A DNA stretch of 64,000 nt. Source: Humibacter sp. RRB41. GTDB lineage: Bacteria; Actinomycetota; Actinomycetes; Actinomycetales; Microbacteriaceae. Below the pieces are notes generated by a model. That model made no database searches. It was not told the DNA's origin and was given only the letters and a program-made list of their open reading frames with translations. The stretch lies in assembly GCF_022761015.1 (NCBI RefSeq), contig NZ_JAKWJQ010000005.1, positions 124,001 to 188,000 on the forward strand, written 5' to 3'. Shown here piece by piece: positions 25,022 through 33,173 of the stretch. Numbering within the stretch: the first letter of the stretch is position 1; the number at the start of each line of letters is the position of its first letter. The position numbers and the translations under genes are program-made.

Positions 25022-26226
25022 CAGATCTGCTGCTGCTGGATGCCTCTGGCGCCGTGAGCACGGAGCCGCTCGTCGAGCACGAGCCGACGCTCACGCCTGC
25101 GACGCCGCTACGCTCCCGCACCGCCTACGCCGCCGCCCACGTCATTCCTAAGCCGTACGCCGAGAATGTGCCGGGCGCTCCGGCCGACCTGGACTGGGAC
25201 GCCACCCTCGCATTCCGGCATCACGTGTGGTCGCAAGGCCTTGGCGTGGCCGATGCGATGGATACAGCACAGCGCAACATGGGTCTCGACGCTGCGGCGA
25301 CGCGCGAGTTGATCGCGCGCAGTGCGCGGGAGGCGGCATCCGTCGACGGCGCGCTCGTGGTGGGCGTGAACACCGACCACGTGGACGACGAGGTCATCTC
25401 GATCGATGCCGTCATCGACGCGTACGTCTCGCAACTCGAGTACACGGAGAGCACCGGCGCCGGGGTCGTGCTGATGGCATCCCGTCATCTGGCCAGGGCC
25501 GCGGAGTCGGCGGCGGACTACGAGCGCGTGTACGACGCGGTGCTGTCTCGGGCGAACGGCCCGGTCATCCTGCACTGGCTCGGCGAGGCGTTCGACCCGG
25601 CGCTGAGGGGCTATTTCGCCGGCCCCGACGGTGACCTGAACGCCGCAACCGACACCCTGCTGCGCATCATCGAGAACAACCTAGGCACGGTCTCCGGCGT
25701 GAAGATGAGTTTGCTGGATGCCGACGCCGAGATCGCGGTACGCGCCCGCCTCCCGCACGTGTCGTCCGGGAGCGGGGCGGTCATGTTCACCGGTGATGAC
25801 TTCAACTACGTCGACCTCATCCGAGGCGACGGAACCGGCCCGGTCGGCGCCGAGGAACCCGGGCACTTCTCGCACGCTCTGCTGGGAGCGTTCGCGGGCG
25901 TAGCTCCCGTGGCGGCGAGGGCGATCCGCGCACTCGACGACGGCGATGCGGGTGCCTACGAGCGCATCCTGCGCCCGACCGAGGCGCTCAGCCGGCACGT
26001 GTTCGCCGCCCCGACCTTCTATTACAAGACCGGTGTCGCGTTCCTCAGCTGGCTGAACGGCCATCAGGAATCGTTCACCATGGTCGGCGGCCTGCACTCC
26101 GCACGCAGCCTGCCGCACCTGTCGCAGATCGTACGGCTGGCGAACGGATCCGGCGCGCTGGAACGTCCCGAGCTCGCCGCCGCGCGCTGGAGCGGGCTGC
26201 TCGCGCTGAACGGTGTCGTGGCGTGA
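25018..26226 (+). CDS. DUF993 family protein (dihydrodipicolinate-synthase-like barrel)
   Basis: A 402-residue protein matching DUF993: HVIPKPYAENVPGAPADLDW near residue 42, RHHVWSQGLGVADAMDTAQR, and GVNTDHVDDEVISIDAVIDA. The central part (GPVILHWLGEAF, then SGVKMSLLDADAE with a lysine) is consistent with a class I aldolase-type TIM barrel using a Schiff-base lysine. The reaction is unknown. ATG 25018 overlaps the upstream stop and its own stop overlaps the next start, so the three proteins are made together. An aldol or retro-aldol step on an oxidised sugar would fit the neighbours, but this is only an inference. Confidence 0.82.
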   Translation: MTDLLLLDASGAVSTEPLVEHEPTLTPATPLRSRTAYAAAHVIPKPYAENVPGAPADLDWDATLAFRHHVWSQGLGVADAMDTAQRNMGLDAAATRELIARSAREAASVDGALVVGVNTDHVDDEVISIDAVIDAYVSQLEYTESTGAGVVLMASRHLARAAESAADYERVYDAVLSRANGPVILHWLGEAFDPALRGYFAGPDGDLNAATDTLLRIIENNLGTVSGVKMSLLDADAEIAVRARLPHVSSGSGAVMFTGDDFNYVDLIRGDGTGPVGAEEPGHFSHALLGAFAGVAPVAARAIRALDDGDAGAYERILRPTEALSRHVFAAPTFYYKTGVAFLSWLNGHQESFTMVGGLHSARSLPHLSQIVRLANGSGALERPELAAARWSGLLALNGVVA

Positions 26227-27080
26227 GCGCGCACCCGAGATTTTCGCTCAACCAGGCGACGGTGAAGTTCGCGTCGCTCGCCGAAGCGATCGCGGCGACG
26301 AAGAGCGCGGACATCCAGAGCATCGGGGTGTGGCGCGAGCCGGTCGCCGACATCGGGCTGGATGCCGCGACGCGGTTGATCGCGGACTCCGGCCTGCGGG
26401 TCTCCAGCCTGTGCCGCGCCGGATTCTTCACGGCGCCGGACGGACCGGAACGCAACGCGGCGCTGGACGACAACCGTCGCGCGATCGACGACACTGCAGC
26501 GCTCGCCGCAGCAGGAGCAGACGGCTCGGCCGCGGTGCTCGTGCTGGTCGCTGGCGGTCTGCCCGATGGGTCACGCGACCTGGTCGGCGCACGCGAGCGG
26601 GTGCGGGACGCTCTGGGCGCGTTGGAGCCGTTCGGGGCATCCGCCGGCGTGACGCTCGCCGTCGAAGCACTGCACCCGATGTTCGCCGCCGACCGCGCCG
26701 TCGTCTCGACCCTCGGCCAGGCGATAGACCTCGCGGTCTCCGCGGGGCCGGCGGTGGGCGTCGTCGTCGACACGTACCACGTGTGGTGGGATCCGAACGT
26801 CTTCGCCGAGATCGCCCGGGCCGGCAGGCTCGGCCGCATCGCGTCGTATCAGGTGTGCGACTGGCTGACGCCGCTGCCTGCCGACGTTCTGCTCGGGCGC
26901 GGAGTGCCGGGCGACGGACACATCGACTTTCGCTCGCTCACCGACGCTGTCGTCGAGGCGGGTTACACGGGCGACATCGAGTGCGAGATCTTCAACGCGG
27001 ATGTCTGGGCCCGCCCCTACGACGACGTCGCGTGCGAGGTCTCCGAGGCGTTCACCCGCGTGGTCGCGCCGTACCTCTGA
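26223..27080 (+). CDS. Sugar phosphate isomerase/epimerase family protein
   Basis: A 285-residue TIM barrel of the xylose-isomerase-like AP-endonuclease-2 superfamily (IolE/IolI-like). Likely metal ligands are visible in TLAVEALHPMFAADR (Glu), VVVDTYHVWWDPN (Asp, His), and IECEIFN (Glu) near the end; GVPGDGHIDF is also typical. The GTG at 26223 overlaps the DUF993 stop (GTGA). It likely isomerises, epimerises or dehydrates the keto-sugar made by the upstream oxidoreductase. It ends the operon; the next gene, glycerate kinase, follows after an inverted repeat. Confidence 0.88.
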   Translation: MSAHPRFSLNQATVKFASLAEAIAATKSADIQSIGVWREPVADIGLDAATRLIADSGLRVSSLCRAGFFTAPDGPERNAALDDNRRAIDDTAALAAAGADGSAAVLVLVAGGLPDGSRDLVGARERVRDALGALEPFGASAGVTLAVEALHPMFAADRAVVSTLGQAIDLAVSAGPAVGVVVDTYHVWWDPNVFAEIARAGRLGRIASYQVCDWLTPLPADVLLGRGVPGDGHIDFRSLTDAVVEAGYTGDIECEIFNADVWARPYDDVACEVSEAFTRVVAPYL

Positions 27081-27118
27081 CGAGACCCCGACACCCCGAC
27101 ACCCGCACACCCGCTCCA

Positions 27119-27167
27119 GTCGCGAAATCTGTTGGCATCCGACCGGAGTATCGACAGATTTCGCGAC
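27119..27167. repeat. Inverted repeat before glycerate kinase
   Basis: GTCGCGAAATCTGT (27119-27132) and ACAGATTTCGCGAC (27154-27167) are a perfect 14-bp inverted repeat around a 21-bp centre. It lies 20 bases before the glycerate kinase ATG, so in RNA it could stop upstream transcription or fold over the leader. It is A/T-richer than its surroundings and may be another dispersed repeat. Confidence 0.7.
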
Positions 27168-27187
27168 CTGAACGGCAGAGTGAACCC

Positions 27188-28309
27188 ATGCGCATCGTGA
27201 TCGCACCGGACTCGTTCAAGGGCTCGGCCTCCGCCGTGCAGGTGACGAAGGCGATCGCCGACGGATGGCTCTCCGTGCGCCCGGACGACGAGATCGTCGA
27301 GCTTCCGATGGCCGACGGTGGCGAGGGCACGCTCGATGCGTTCCTGCTGGCCGTGCCGGGAGCCCGGCGCTTTCCCGTGCGTGTGACGGGGCCGGACGGG
27401 CGGGTGGCGCAGGCATCCTGGGTGTTGCTCCCGCCGACCACCGAATTGCCGGGGGGAACCGGGGTGGTCGAACTCGCCGAGGCGAGCGGTCTGCCACTGA
27501 TGGGCAGACTCGACCCGCTGGCAGCGAACACGCTCGGCTTCGGGCAGACGATCGCCGCGGCGTTGGACCACGGCGTCTCCCGACTGCTCCTGGGCATCGG
27601 AGGCAGCGCGTCGACGGATGGCGGCGGCGGTGTGCTCACAGCGCTCGGTGCTCGAATGCTCGACGCCGAAGGGCTTTCCGTGCTGCTGGGCGGGGGCGCG
27701 CTCATGGAGGTCGTCACCGTCGATCTGTCGAAGCTTCGCGCGCTGCCTGAAGGCGGTGCGCTCGTGCTCAGTGACGTCACGAATCCGCTGCTCGGCGCAT
27801 CCGGCGCGGCGAACGTCTTCGGCGAGCAGAAGGGGGCGGATGCCGCCCAGCGCGCCCTGCTCGATGCCGCGCTCGCTCACTGGGCGGAGGTTCTGCGCGA
27901 TACGGGGGTGCCAGCCGATCCGACGGCACCGGGCGCGGGCGCCGCGGGCGGCACCGGGTTCGGTCTGCTCGCGTGGGGTGCCGAGCTGGTTTCGGGCGCC
28001 TCCACTGTCGCCGACGCGATCGGGCTGGACACCGCGCTCGCCGAAGCCGACCTGGTCATCACCGGCGAGGGTCGCTACGACGCCCAGACCGATGGGGGAA
28101 AGGCGCCCGCCATCGTCGCTCGGCGGGCCGGGGAACGGGGAGTGCCGGTCGCCCTCGTCGCAGGGTCGCTCGCGGTCGAGCCGAGGGGATTCACGGCATC
28201 CGCGTCTCTTACGGAACTCGCGGGCGACGTCGCGGCGGCGATCGCAGAGCCGACCACGTGGCTGCATCGAGCGGGTGCGGTGCTCGCGGCCGGCAGCCTG
28301 GTGGCGTAG
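27188..28309 (+). CDS. glxK: Glycerate kinase
   Basis: A 373-residue kinase of the GlxK/GarK family that phosphorylates D-glycerate with ATP, usually to 2-phosphoglycerate. All family signatures are present: the opening MRIVIAPDSFKGSASAVQV, MADGGEGTLDAF, LLLGIGGSASTDGGGGVL, and TGEGRYDAQTDGGKAP. The ATG at 27188 begins the conserved N-terminus exactly; a long in-frame opening upstream overlaps the isomerase gene and is not coding. Ribosome site weak (GGCAGAGTGAACCC). It would feed three-carbon products of sugar or uronate breakdown into glycolysis, and is probably transcribed with or near the preceding operon. Confidence 0.92.
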   Translation: MRIVIAPDSFKGSASAVQVTKAIADGWLSVRPDDEIVELPMADGGEGTLDAFLLAVPGARRFPVRVTGPDGRVAQASWVLLPPTTELPGGTGVVELAEASGLPLMGRLDPLAANTLGFGQTIAAALDHGVSRLLLGIGGSASTDGGGGVLTALGARMLDAEGLSVLLGGGALMEVVTVDLSKLRALPEGGALVLSDVTNPLLGASGAANVFGEQKGADAAQRALLDAALAHWAEVLRDTGVPADPTAPGAGAAGGTGFGLLAWGAELVSGASTVADAIGLDTALAEADLVITGEGRYDAQTDGGKAPAIVARRAGERGVPVALVAGSLAVEPRGFTASASLTELAGDVAAAIAEPTTWLHRAGAVLAAGSLVA

Positions 28310-28435
28310 CCCCCGGTATCCGAGCGGCTTCCGGCCGGGTCGGCGGCATCGTTCGGCAGAGACATGCGCTTGAGACATGCGCTGCGACATCCGTTGCGAC
28401 ACGCGCCCCGCTATCGTGGGTATGCACTTACTCGG

Positions 28436-28441
28436 TATATA
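28436..28441 (+). promoter_or_regulatory. Likely -10 element of a leaderless padR promoter
   Basis: TATATA at 28436-28441 (within TATATAAA) is an isolated A/T-rich stretch eight bases before the ATG at 28450. Transcription would start at or very near the start codon, giving a leaderless message, which is common in actinobacteria. There is no ribosome site. Confidence 0.5.
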
Positions 28442-28449
28442 AAGATGCC

Positions 28450-29112
28450 ATGTCGATTCGTCAAAGCCTTCTCGCGATCCTGGATCAAGGCCCGTGCTAC
28501 GGGTACCAGTTGCGAACGGAGTTCGATCGCCGCACCGGCGGAACGTGGCCGCTCAACGTCGGCCAGATCTACCAGACCCTCGATCGCCTCGAACGCGACG
28601 ACCTGATCGCGAAGGGTGAGGCAGACGCTGAGGGTCGTGCCTACTACGAGATCACGGATGCCGGCCACGCCTCGGTCGCATCGTGGCTGGCTTCTCCGGT
28701 CGATCGGCAGTCGGCCACACGCGACGAGTTCGCCATCAAACTGGCGATCGCCTCGACACTGCCCGGCGTCGACGTGGCGCAGGTGCTGCAGGTGCAGCGG
28801 ATGTCGACGCTCGCGCTCCTCCGCGACCTGACCCGCACGAAACAAGCCATCGACGAGCCGACGACGCCGGAAGACCTGGCCTATCTGCTCATCGTGGACG
28901 GGCAGATCTTCCGACTCGACGGCGAGCTGCGCTGGTTGGACCACACCGAGGGCCTGCTTGCGCGGGCGGCGGCCGCCGCCGTGAAGCCGCTTCCCCTGAG
29001 CACGGAGACACCGAAGCGCGGTCGGCCGTTCCGTGATCGAGCGGCAGACGAAGCATCCGGCTCCGAACGCGCGGACGCCTCACGCGCAGAAGCCGTGGTG
29101 CTCAGACCTTGA
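28450..29112 (+). CDS. PadR-family transcriptional regulator
   Basis: A 220-residue regulator. It opens with the PadR winged helix: MSIRQSLLAILDQGPCYGYQ, then GTWPLNVGQIYQTLDRLERD and GRAYYEITDAGHASVASWL, all strongly typical. The C-terminal part (from about residue 85, EFAIKLAIASTLPGVD) matches the helical dimerisation domain of the Vir_act_alpha_C type. The final 40 residues are a charged tail (RPFRDRAADEASGSERADAS). It probably represses itself and the flavin-dependent oxidoreductase 36 bp downstream. PadR proteins often respond to aromatic or toxic compounds; the ligand here is unknown. Confidence 0.92.
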   Translation: MSIRQSLLAILDQGPCYGYQLRTEFDRRTGGTWPLNVGQIYQTLDRLERDDLIAKGEADAEGRAYYEITDAGHASVASWLASPVDRQSATRDEFAIKLAIASTLPGVDVAQVLQVQRMSTLALLRDLTRTKQAIDEPTTPEDLAYLLIVDGQIFRLDGELRWLDHTEGLLARAAAAAVKPLPLSTETPKRGRPFRDRAADEASGSERADASRAEAVVLRP

Positions 29113-29148
29113 CGCCCGGACGTCGCCCGTGCGTGGCAGAGTCGGGGC

Positions 29149-30018
29149 ATGACCAGCGTCGGTGCCATCTTCAACCCGTATCCGAATCCGCCTGAGGCGC
29201 TGCTCGAGGCCGCGATCGCGGCGGAGCAGGGCGGCGTAGCCGAGCTCTGGCTGTGGGAGGACTGCTTTCGCGAGTCGGCGTTCGCTGCGGCATCCGCTGC
29301 ACTGTCCGTCACGTCGTCGCTGCGCGTCGGGATCGGCATCGCTCCGATGCCGCTGCGCAATGTCGCGGTGACCGCGATGGAGATCGCGACGTTGGCCAGG
29401 ATGTTTCCCGGCCGCTTGCTCCCCGGCCTCGGGCACGGCGTGCAGTCCTGGATGTCGCAGGTCGGCGCACGCGTCGCCTCACCTCTCACGCTGATGCGCG
29501 AGTACGTGCCCGCGCTGCGTGCGTTGCTGGCCGACGACGAGATCACGACTGCCGGCCGCTACGTCACGCTCGATCGCGTGCGATTGGACTGGCCGCCCGC
29601 TGTCGTACCGCTGGTGTACGCCTCGGCAGAAGGCCCGAAGACGCTGCGGCTCAGCGGTGCGGTCGCCGACGGAACGGTGCTCGACAGCAGGCACACCATC
29701 GATGAGGTCGCTCATGCCGCCGCTGAGGTGCGCGCGGGACGCGTCGACGAGGGACGCGGCGGCGCCCACGATGTCGTGGCCTATGCGGCGACGACCTTCG
29801 GCGCGGATGGTCTGGCGCGGGCGGTCGCGGACTGGGACGGCGGCGCTCCTGCGGACGCGGCCGAACGCATCCTGACCGGCACGGTGGACGAGGTCGCTGC
29901 CGGGGTGCGTCGCTTCGCCGATGCGGGCGTCGACCGCGTCATCCTGCTGCCGCCGCGCAGCGAGCCGGATCTGGCGGCGTACTACAGCAGGGTCGGTGAG
30001 GTGGCGGCGCTCATCTGA
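29149..30018 (+). CDS. LLM-class flavin-dependent oxidoreductase
   Basis: A 289-residue TIM-barrel protein of the luciferase-like (bacterial luciferase / F420 or FMN-dependent) family. Family landmarks include the opening VGAIFNPYPNPPEALLEAAI, WEDCFRES near residue 40, LRVGIGIAPMPLRNVAVTAM, and ARMFPGRLLPGLGHGVQSWM. In actinobacteria many such enzymes use coenzyme F420; the cofactor cannot be decided by eye. It lies 36 bp after padR and is likely controlled by it. It has no evident link to sugar metabolism. Confidence 0.9.
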   Translation: MTSVGAIFNPYPNPPEALLEAAIAAEQGGVAELWLWEDCFRESAFAAASAALSVTSSLRVGIGIAPMPLRNVAVTAMEIATLARMFPGRLLPGLGHGVQSWMSQVGARVASPLTLMREYVPALRALLADDEITTAGRYVTLDRVRLDWPPAVVPLVYASAEGPKTLRLSGAVADGTVLDSRHTIDEVAHAAAEVRAGRVDEGRGGAHDVVAYAATTFGADGLARAVADWDGGAPADAAERILTGTVDEVAAGVRRFADAGVDRVILLPPRSEPDLAAYYSRVGEVAALI

Positions 30019-30062
30019 ACAGCAGGGCTCAGTCGGCACGGTTGGTGGGATGGTGGGGCTGC

Positions 30063-31565
30063 TCAGCTTCCGGACGCTGCCAGCGCCGCGTACCGGTCGT
30101 ACTGCTCGCGGATGACCGGCCGGTGGTCCGGCTCCGGCCGCGCGACCACGTCCAGCGGCCACTCGGGCCGCGACCCGGTGAGCACCCACGCCGCCTGCAC
30201 GGCCGCGCCGTCGGCTACGTACTCGCCCGGCGCCGGAATCACGACCGGCGCGTCGAACACCTGCGCGGCCACGGCCTGAACCGCCGGGTTGAGCGCCGCG
30301 CCGCCGACCAGCAGCAGGCGTCGCTCGCGCACGCCGACGGCGCGCACGGCATCGAGACCGGCGGCGAGTCCGGTGAGCATGCCCTCGACGGCCGAGCGGG
30401 CGATGTTCTCCCTTCGCGTCGAGGCGATCGAGAGGCCGTGCAGACTCGCTTTCGCGTTCGGCAGATTCGGGGTGCGCTCTCCCTCGAAGTACGGAACGAG
30501 CACGACGCCCTCCGAGCCTGCCGGTGCGCGCAACGCGAGGTCGGCGAGCCCGTCGAAGTCCACATCGAGCAGGTCGGCGATCGAGCCGAGCACACGTGCG
30601 GCGTTCAGGGTGGCGACGAGCGGCAGGAATCGGCCGGAGGCATCCGCGAACCCCGCGACGGCACCGGAAGTGTCGTGTGCCGAGCCGTCCGTCACGGCGA
30701 AGACCGTTCCGCTGGTGCCTAGTGAGATGACCACATCGCCGGATGCCGCCCCGAGCCCGAGCGCGGCGCCCGCGTTGTCGCCTGCGCCCGGCCCGACGAT
30801 GACGCCAGCACGTACCCGAACCACTCCACTCTGCTCGACGGTCGTGCCTGCCGACTCAGCCGGGCCCAGCAGGCGTGGCAGCACCACAGTGTCGGATGCC
30901 TCGCCTCCCTCGTCCGTCGCCGCGTCGGCGCCTCGCGCCTCACGACCGGCTCGTCCGAGTGCCAGTTCGAAGAGCGCGAGGTCGTAACCGTTGTCGTCGG
31001 GCGACCAATAGGCCGTGCCCGACGCGTCGGAGCGGTCGGTGACCAGTGCGTCCAGCTGGGGGCCGAGCGGTGATTCGTCGGCCGGGCCGTAACCGAGCAG
31101 ACGCCAGGTCAGCCAGTCGTGCGGGAGAGCGACCGCTGCGACGCGCGCTGCGTTCTGCGGCTCGGCATCGCGCAGCCAGCGCAGCTTCGTCGCGGTGAAC
31201 GAGGCGACCGGCACCAACCCCGCGCGCGACGCGTAGGCCGCAGCACCCACCTCTTGGGTGAGCGCGGTCGCCGCGTCGGCGCTTCGCGTGTCGTTCCAGA
31301 GCAGGGCGTCGCGAATGACGTGGCCGTCGGCATCCAGCACCACCATGCCGTGCTGCTGCCCGCCGATCGAGATCGCCGCGACGTCGTCCAGTCCACCCGC
31401 TTCGGCGATCGCCTCGCCAAGGGCCTTCCACCACGCTGCGGGGTCGACCTCTGTGCCGTCGGGATGCCCGGCACGGCCGGAGCGCACGAGCTCCCCGCTC
31501 TCGAGGTCCCGGATCACGACCTTGCAACTCTGCGTCGAGGAGTCGACGCCGGCGATGAGAGTCAT
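30063..31565 (-). CDS. xylB: Xylulokinase
   Basis: A 500-residue FGGY-family kinase, converting D-xylulose to D-xylulose 5-phosphate with ATP. Domain 1 opens [20 protein letters not shown] with [15 protein letters not shown] and [10 protein letters not shown]; domain 2 has [17 protein letters not shown], whose Asp is the expected catalytic base, and [13 protein letters not shown] for the phosphate loop; [18 protein letters not shown] follows. Length is normal. ATG 31565 follows AAAAGGACA. It lies downstream of xylA on the same strand, but a hairpin at 31747-31794 stands between them, so it may be expressed at a lower level or from its own promoter. Confidence 0.96.
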   Translation of the reverse strand: MTLIAGVDSSTQSCKVVIRDLESGELVRSGRAGHPDGTEVDPAAWWKALGEAIAEAGGLDDVAAISIGGQQHGMVVLDADGHVIRDALLWNDTRSADAATALTQEVGAAAYASRAGLVPVASFTATKLRWLRDAEPQNAARVAAVALPHDWLTWRLLGYGPADESPLGPQLDALVTDRSDASGTAYWSPDDNGYDLALFELALGRAGREARGADAATDEGGEASDTVVLPRLLGPAESAGTTVEQSGVVRVRAGVIVGPGAGDNAGAALGLGAASGDVVISLGTSGTVFAVTDGSAHDTSGAVAGFADASGRFLPLVATLNAARVLGSIADLLDVDFDGLADLALRAPAGSEGVVLVPYFEGERTPNLPNAKASLHGLSIASTRRENIARSAVEGMLTGLAAGLDAVRAVGVRERRLLLVGGAALNPAVQAVAAQVFDAPVVIPAPGEYVADGAAVQAAWVLTGSRPEWPLDVVARPEPDHRPVIREQYDRYAALAASGS

Positions 31566-31746
31566 GGATTGTCCTTTTCTGGTCGACGTTCAGAGGCTTG
31601 CGGCCGGTTTCCGGGGCGTTCGCTGCAGAGCGACCTCGCCACGGATCGGGCTATTTGGTCAGCCGAGTCGGATAGAGCGGCCGCGCGCCCCATGTCCTGA
31701 ATCGTGGTCGCCGGCCGATGTCGACCCGGCCGCCTGACGCAGGACG

Positions 31747-31794
31747 GACGCACCAGGTGGCAGCCGAAAGGAATCGACTGCCGCCTGGTGCGTC
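31747..31794 (-). terminator. Hairpin between xylA and xylB
   Basis: GACGCACCAGGTGGCAG (31747-31763) pairs with CTGCCGCCTGGTGCGTC (31778-31794) over 17 bases with one G-U-type mismatch and a 14-nt loop. It lies 27 bases after the xylA stop on the leftward transcript, with no T-run. It probably terminates or reduces read-through into xylB. Confidence 0.65.
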
Positions 31795-31820
31795 ATCTGA
31801 ATCAGTACGTCAGGTGCGGA

Positions 31821-33011
31821 TCAGCGCGCGCCGAGCAGGTGCTCGGTCGCCAGCTGCTGCAGACGGACGAAGCCGAAGCCCTTGCCGCCGAAGTAGGCAT
31901 CCGTGTCGAAGTCCTCGTATGCCGACCGGTCGGCCGTGATCGAGGCGACAGTCTCGCCGTCGTTCAGCGTGGGCTGCTCGAGTTCGAAGACCTTGGCAGC
32001 CGCCAACGCCTCCTGTACCTCGGGGTCGGCGCGGAATGCCGCGGCGCGCTCCTTCAGCAGCAGGTAGGTGCGCATGTTCGCTGCGGCTGAGTCCCACACG
32101 CCGGTGAAGTCCTCGGTGCGGCTCGGCTTGTAGTCGAAGTGACGAGGTCCGTCGTAGGAGGGGCCGCCGTTCGGGCCACCGTTCTCCAGAAGGTCGACGA
32201 GGGCGAACGCGTTGTGCAGGTCGCCGTGGCCGAACGCGAGGTCCTGGTCGTACTTGATCGAGCGCTGACCGTTGAGGTCGATGTGGAAGAGCTTGCCGTG
32301 GTACAGCGCCTGGGCGATTCCGGCGGCGAAGTTGAGGCCGGCCATGGTCTCGTGACCCACCTCGGGGTTGACGCCGACGAGCTCGGGGTGCTCGAGCGAG
32401 TCGATGAAGGCCAGGGCGTGGCCGACGGTCGGCAGCAGGATGTCGCCGCGCGGCTCGTTCGGCTTCGGCTCGATGGCGAACCGGATGTCCCACCCCTGCG
32501 ACAGCACGTGCTCGCTGAGGAAGTCGACGGCCTCCTTGTAGCGCGAGAGTGCGGCCTGGATGTTCTTGGACGAGTCGTACTCTGCACCCTCGCGGCCGCC
32601 CCACATCACGAAGGTCTTCGCGCCGAGCTCGACCCCGAGCTCGAGCTGACGCAGCACCTTGCGGATCGCGAAGCGACGCACCTGACGGTCGTTGGAGGTG
32701 AAGCCGCCGTCCTTGAACACCGGAGCGCTGAACAGGTTGGTGGTCACCATCGGAATGATGATGCCGGTGTCGGCGAGAGCCTGCTTGAGACGGTCGATCT
32801 GCTTCTGGCGCTCGGCATCGGTCGAGCCGAAGGCGAACAGATCGTCGTCGTGGAACGTGAGGCCGTATGCGCCCAGTTCACTGAGCTTCTCGACGCCCTC
32901 GACGACGTCGAGCGGGGGTCGAGTGGGGCCGCCGAACGGGTCGGTGCCGTTGTAACCGATGGTCCAGAGACCGAACGAGAACTTGTCCTCGCGAGTGGGC
33001 GTGGCTGCCAT
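31821..33011 (-). CDS. xylA: Xylose isomerase
   Basis: A 396-residue enzyme of the actinobacterial class of xylose isomerases (about 390 residues, short N-terminus). It interconverts D-xylose and D-xylulose with two divalent metal ions. Active-site segments are intact: [11 protein letters not shown] (catalytic His and Asp), [13 protein letters not shown] (metal Glu and Lys), [19 protein letters not shown] and [10 protein letters not shown] (metal Asp and His), and HFDYKPSR near the end. ATG 33011 follows AAGGACTC. It is divergent from the GH95 gene, and with xylB it handles the xylose released by the alpha-xylosidase and possibly by GH3 enzymes. Confidence 0.97.
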   Translation of the reverse strand: MAATPTREDKFSFGLWTIGYNGTDPFGGPTRPPLDVVEGVEKLSELGAYGLTFHDDDLFAFGSTDAERQKQIDRLKQALADTGIIIPMVTTNLFSAPVFKDGGFTSNDRQVRRFAIRKVLRQLELGVELGAKTFVMWGGREGAEYDSSKNIQAALSRYKEAVDFLSEHVLSQGWDIRFAIEPKPNEPRGDILLPTVGHALAFIDSLEHPELVGVNPEVGHETMAGLNFAAGIAQALYHGKLFHIDLNGQRSIKYDQDLAFGHGDLHNAFALVDLLENGGPNGGPSYDGPRHFDYKPSRTEDFTGVWDSAAANMRTYLLLKERAAAFRADPEVQEALAAAKVFELEQPTLNDGETVASITADRSAYEDFDTDAYFGGKGFGFVRLQQLATEHLLGAR

Positions 33012-33040
33012 GGAATGAGTCCTTCAGCGTCGTTGGTGAG

Positions 33041-33064
33041 TATTTGTTGCGCGGTCAAACATAT
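33041..33064. promoter_or_regulatory. Candidate xylose-responsive operator region (xylA / GH95)
   Basis: The 162-bp divergent gap contains TATTTGTTGCGCGGTCAAACATA, an imperfect inverted repeat of TTTG-rich halves that resembles ROK/XylR operators. Only about five of eight half-site positions are symmetric, so this is tentative. No xylR gene is in the window. Confidence 0.35.
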
Positions 33065-33173
33065 CAGACTACGGGGTGAAGGGCGAGGGCTGCGGTCGAG
33101 GTGGTCGGGAGAATATGTGAGCGCTCTCCGTTCGCGCTTGTGCCTGCGCTCGGCGATGGTCTAGACACGGTGG

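Noticed and set aside
33012-33173. Confident XylR operator
   Set aside because: The inverted repeat is only partly symmetric and no ROK-family xylR gene is in the window, so it is reported only as a weak candidate.
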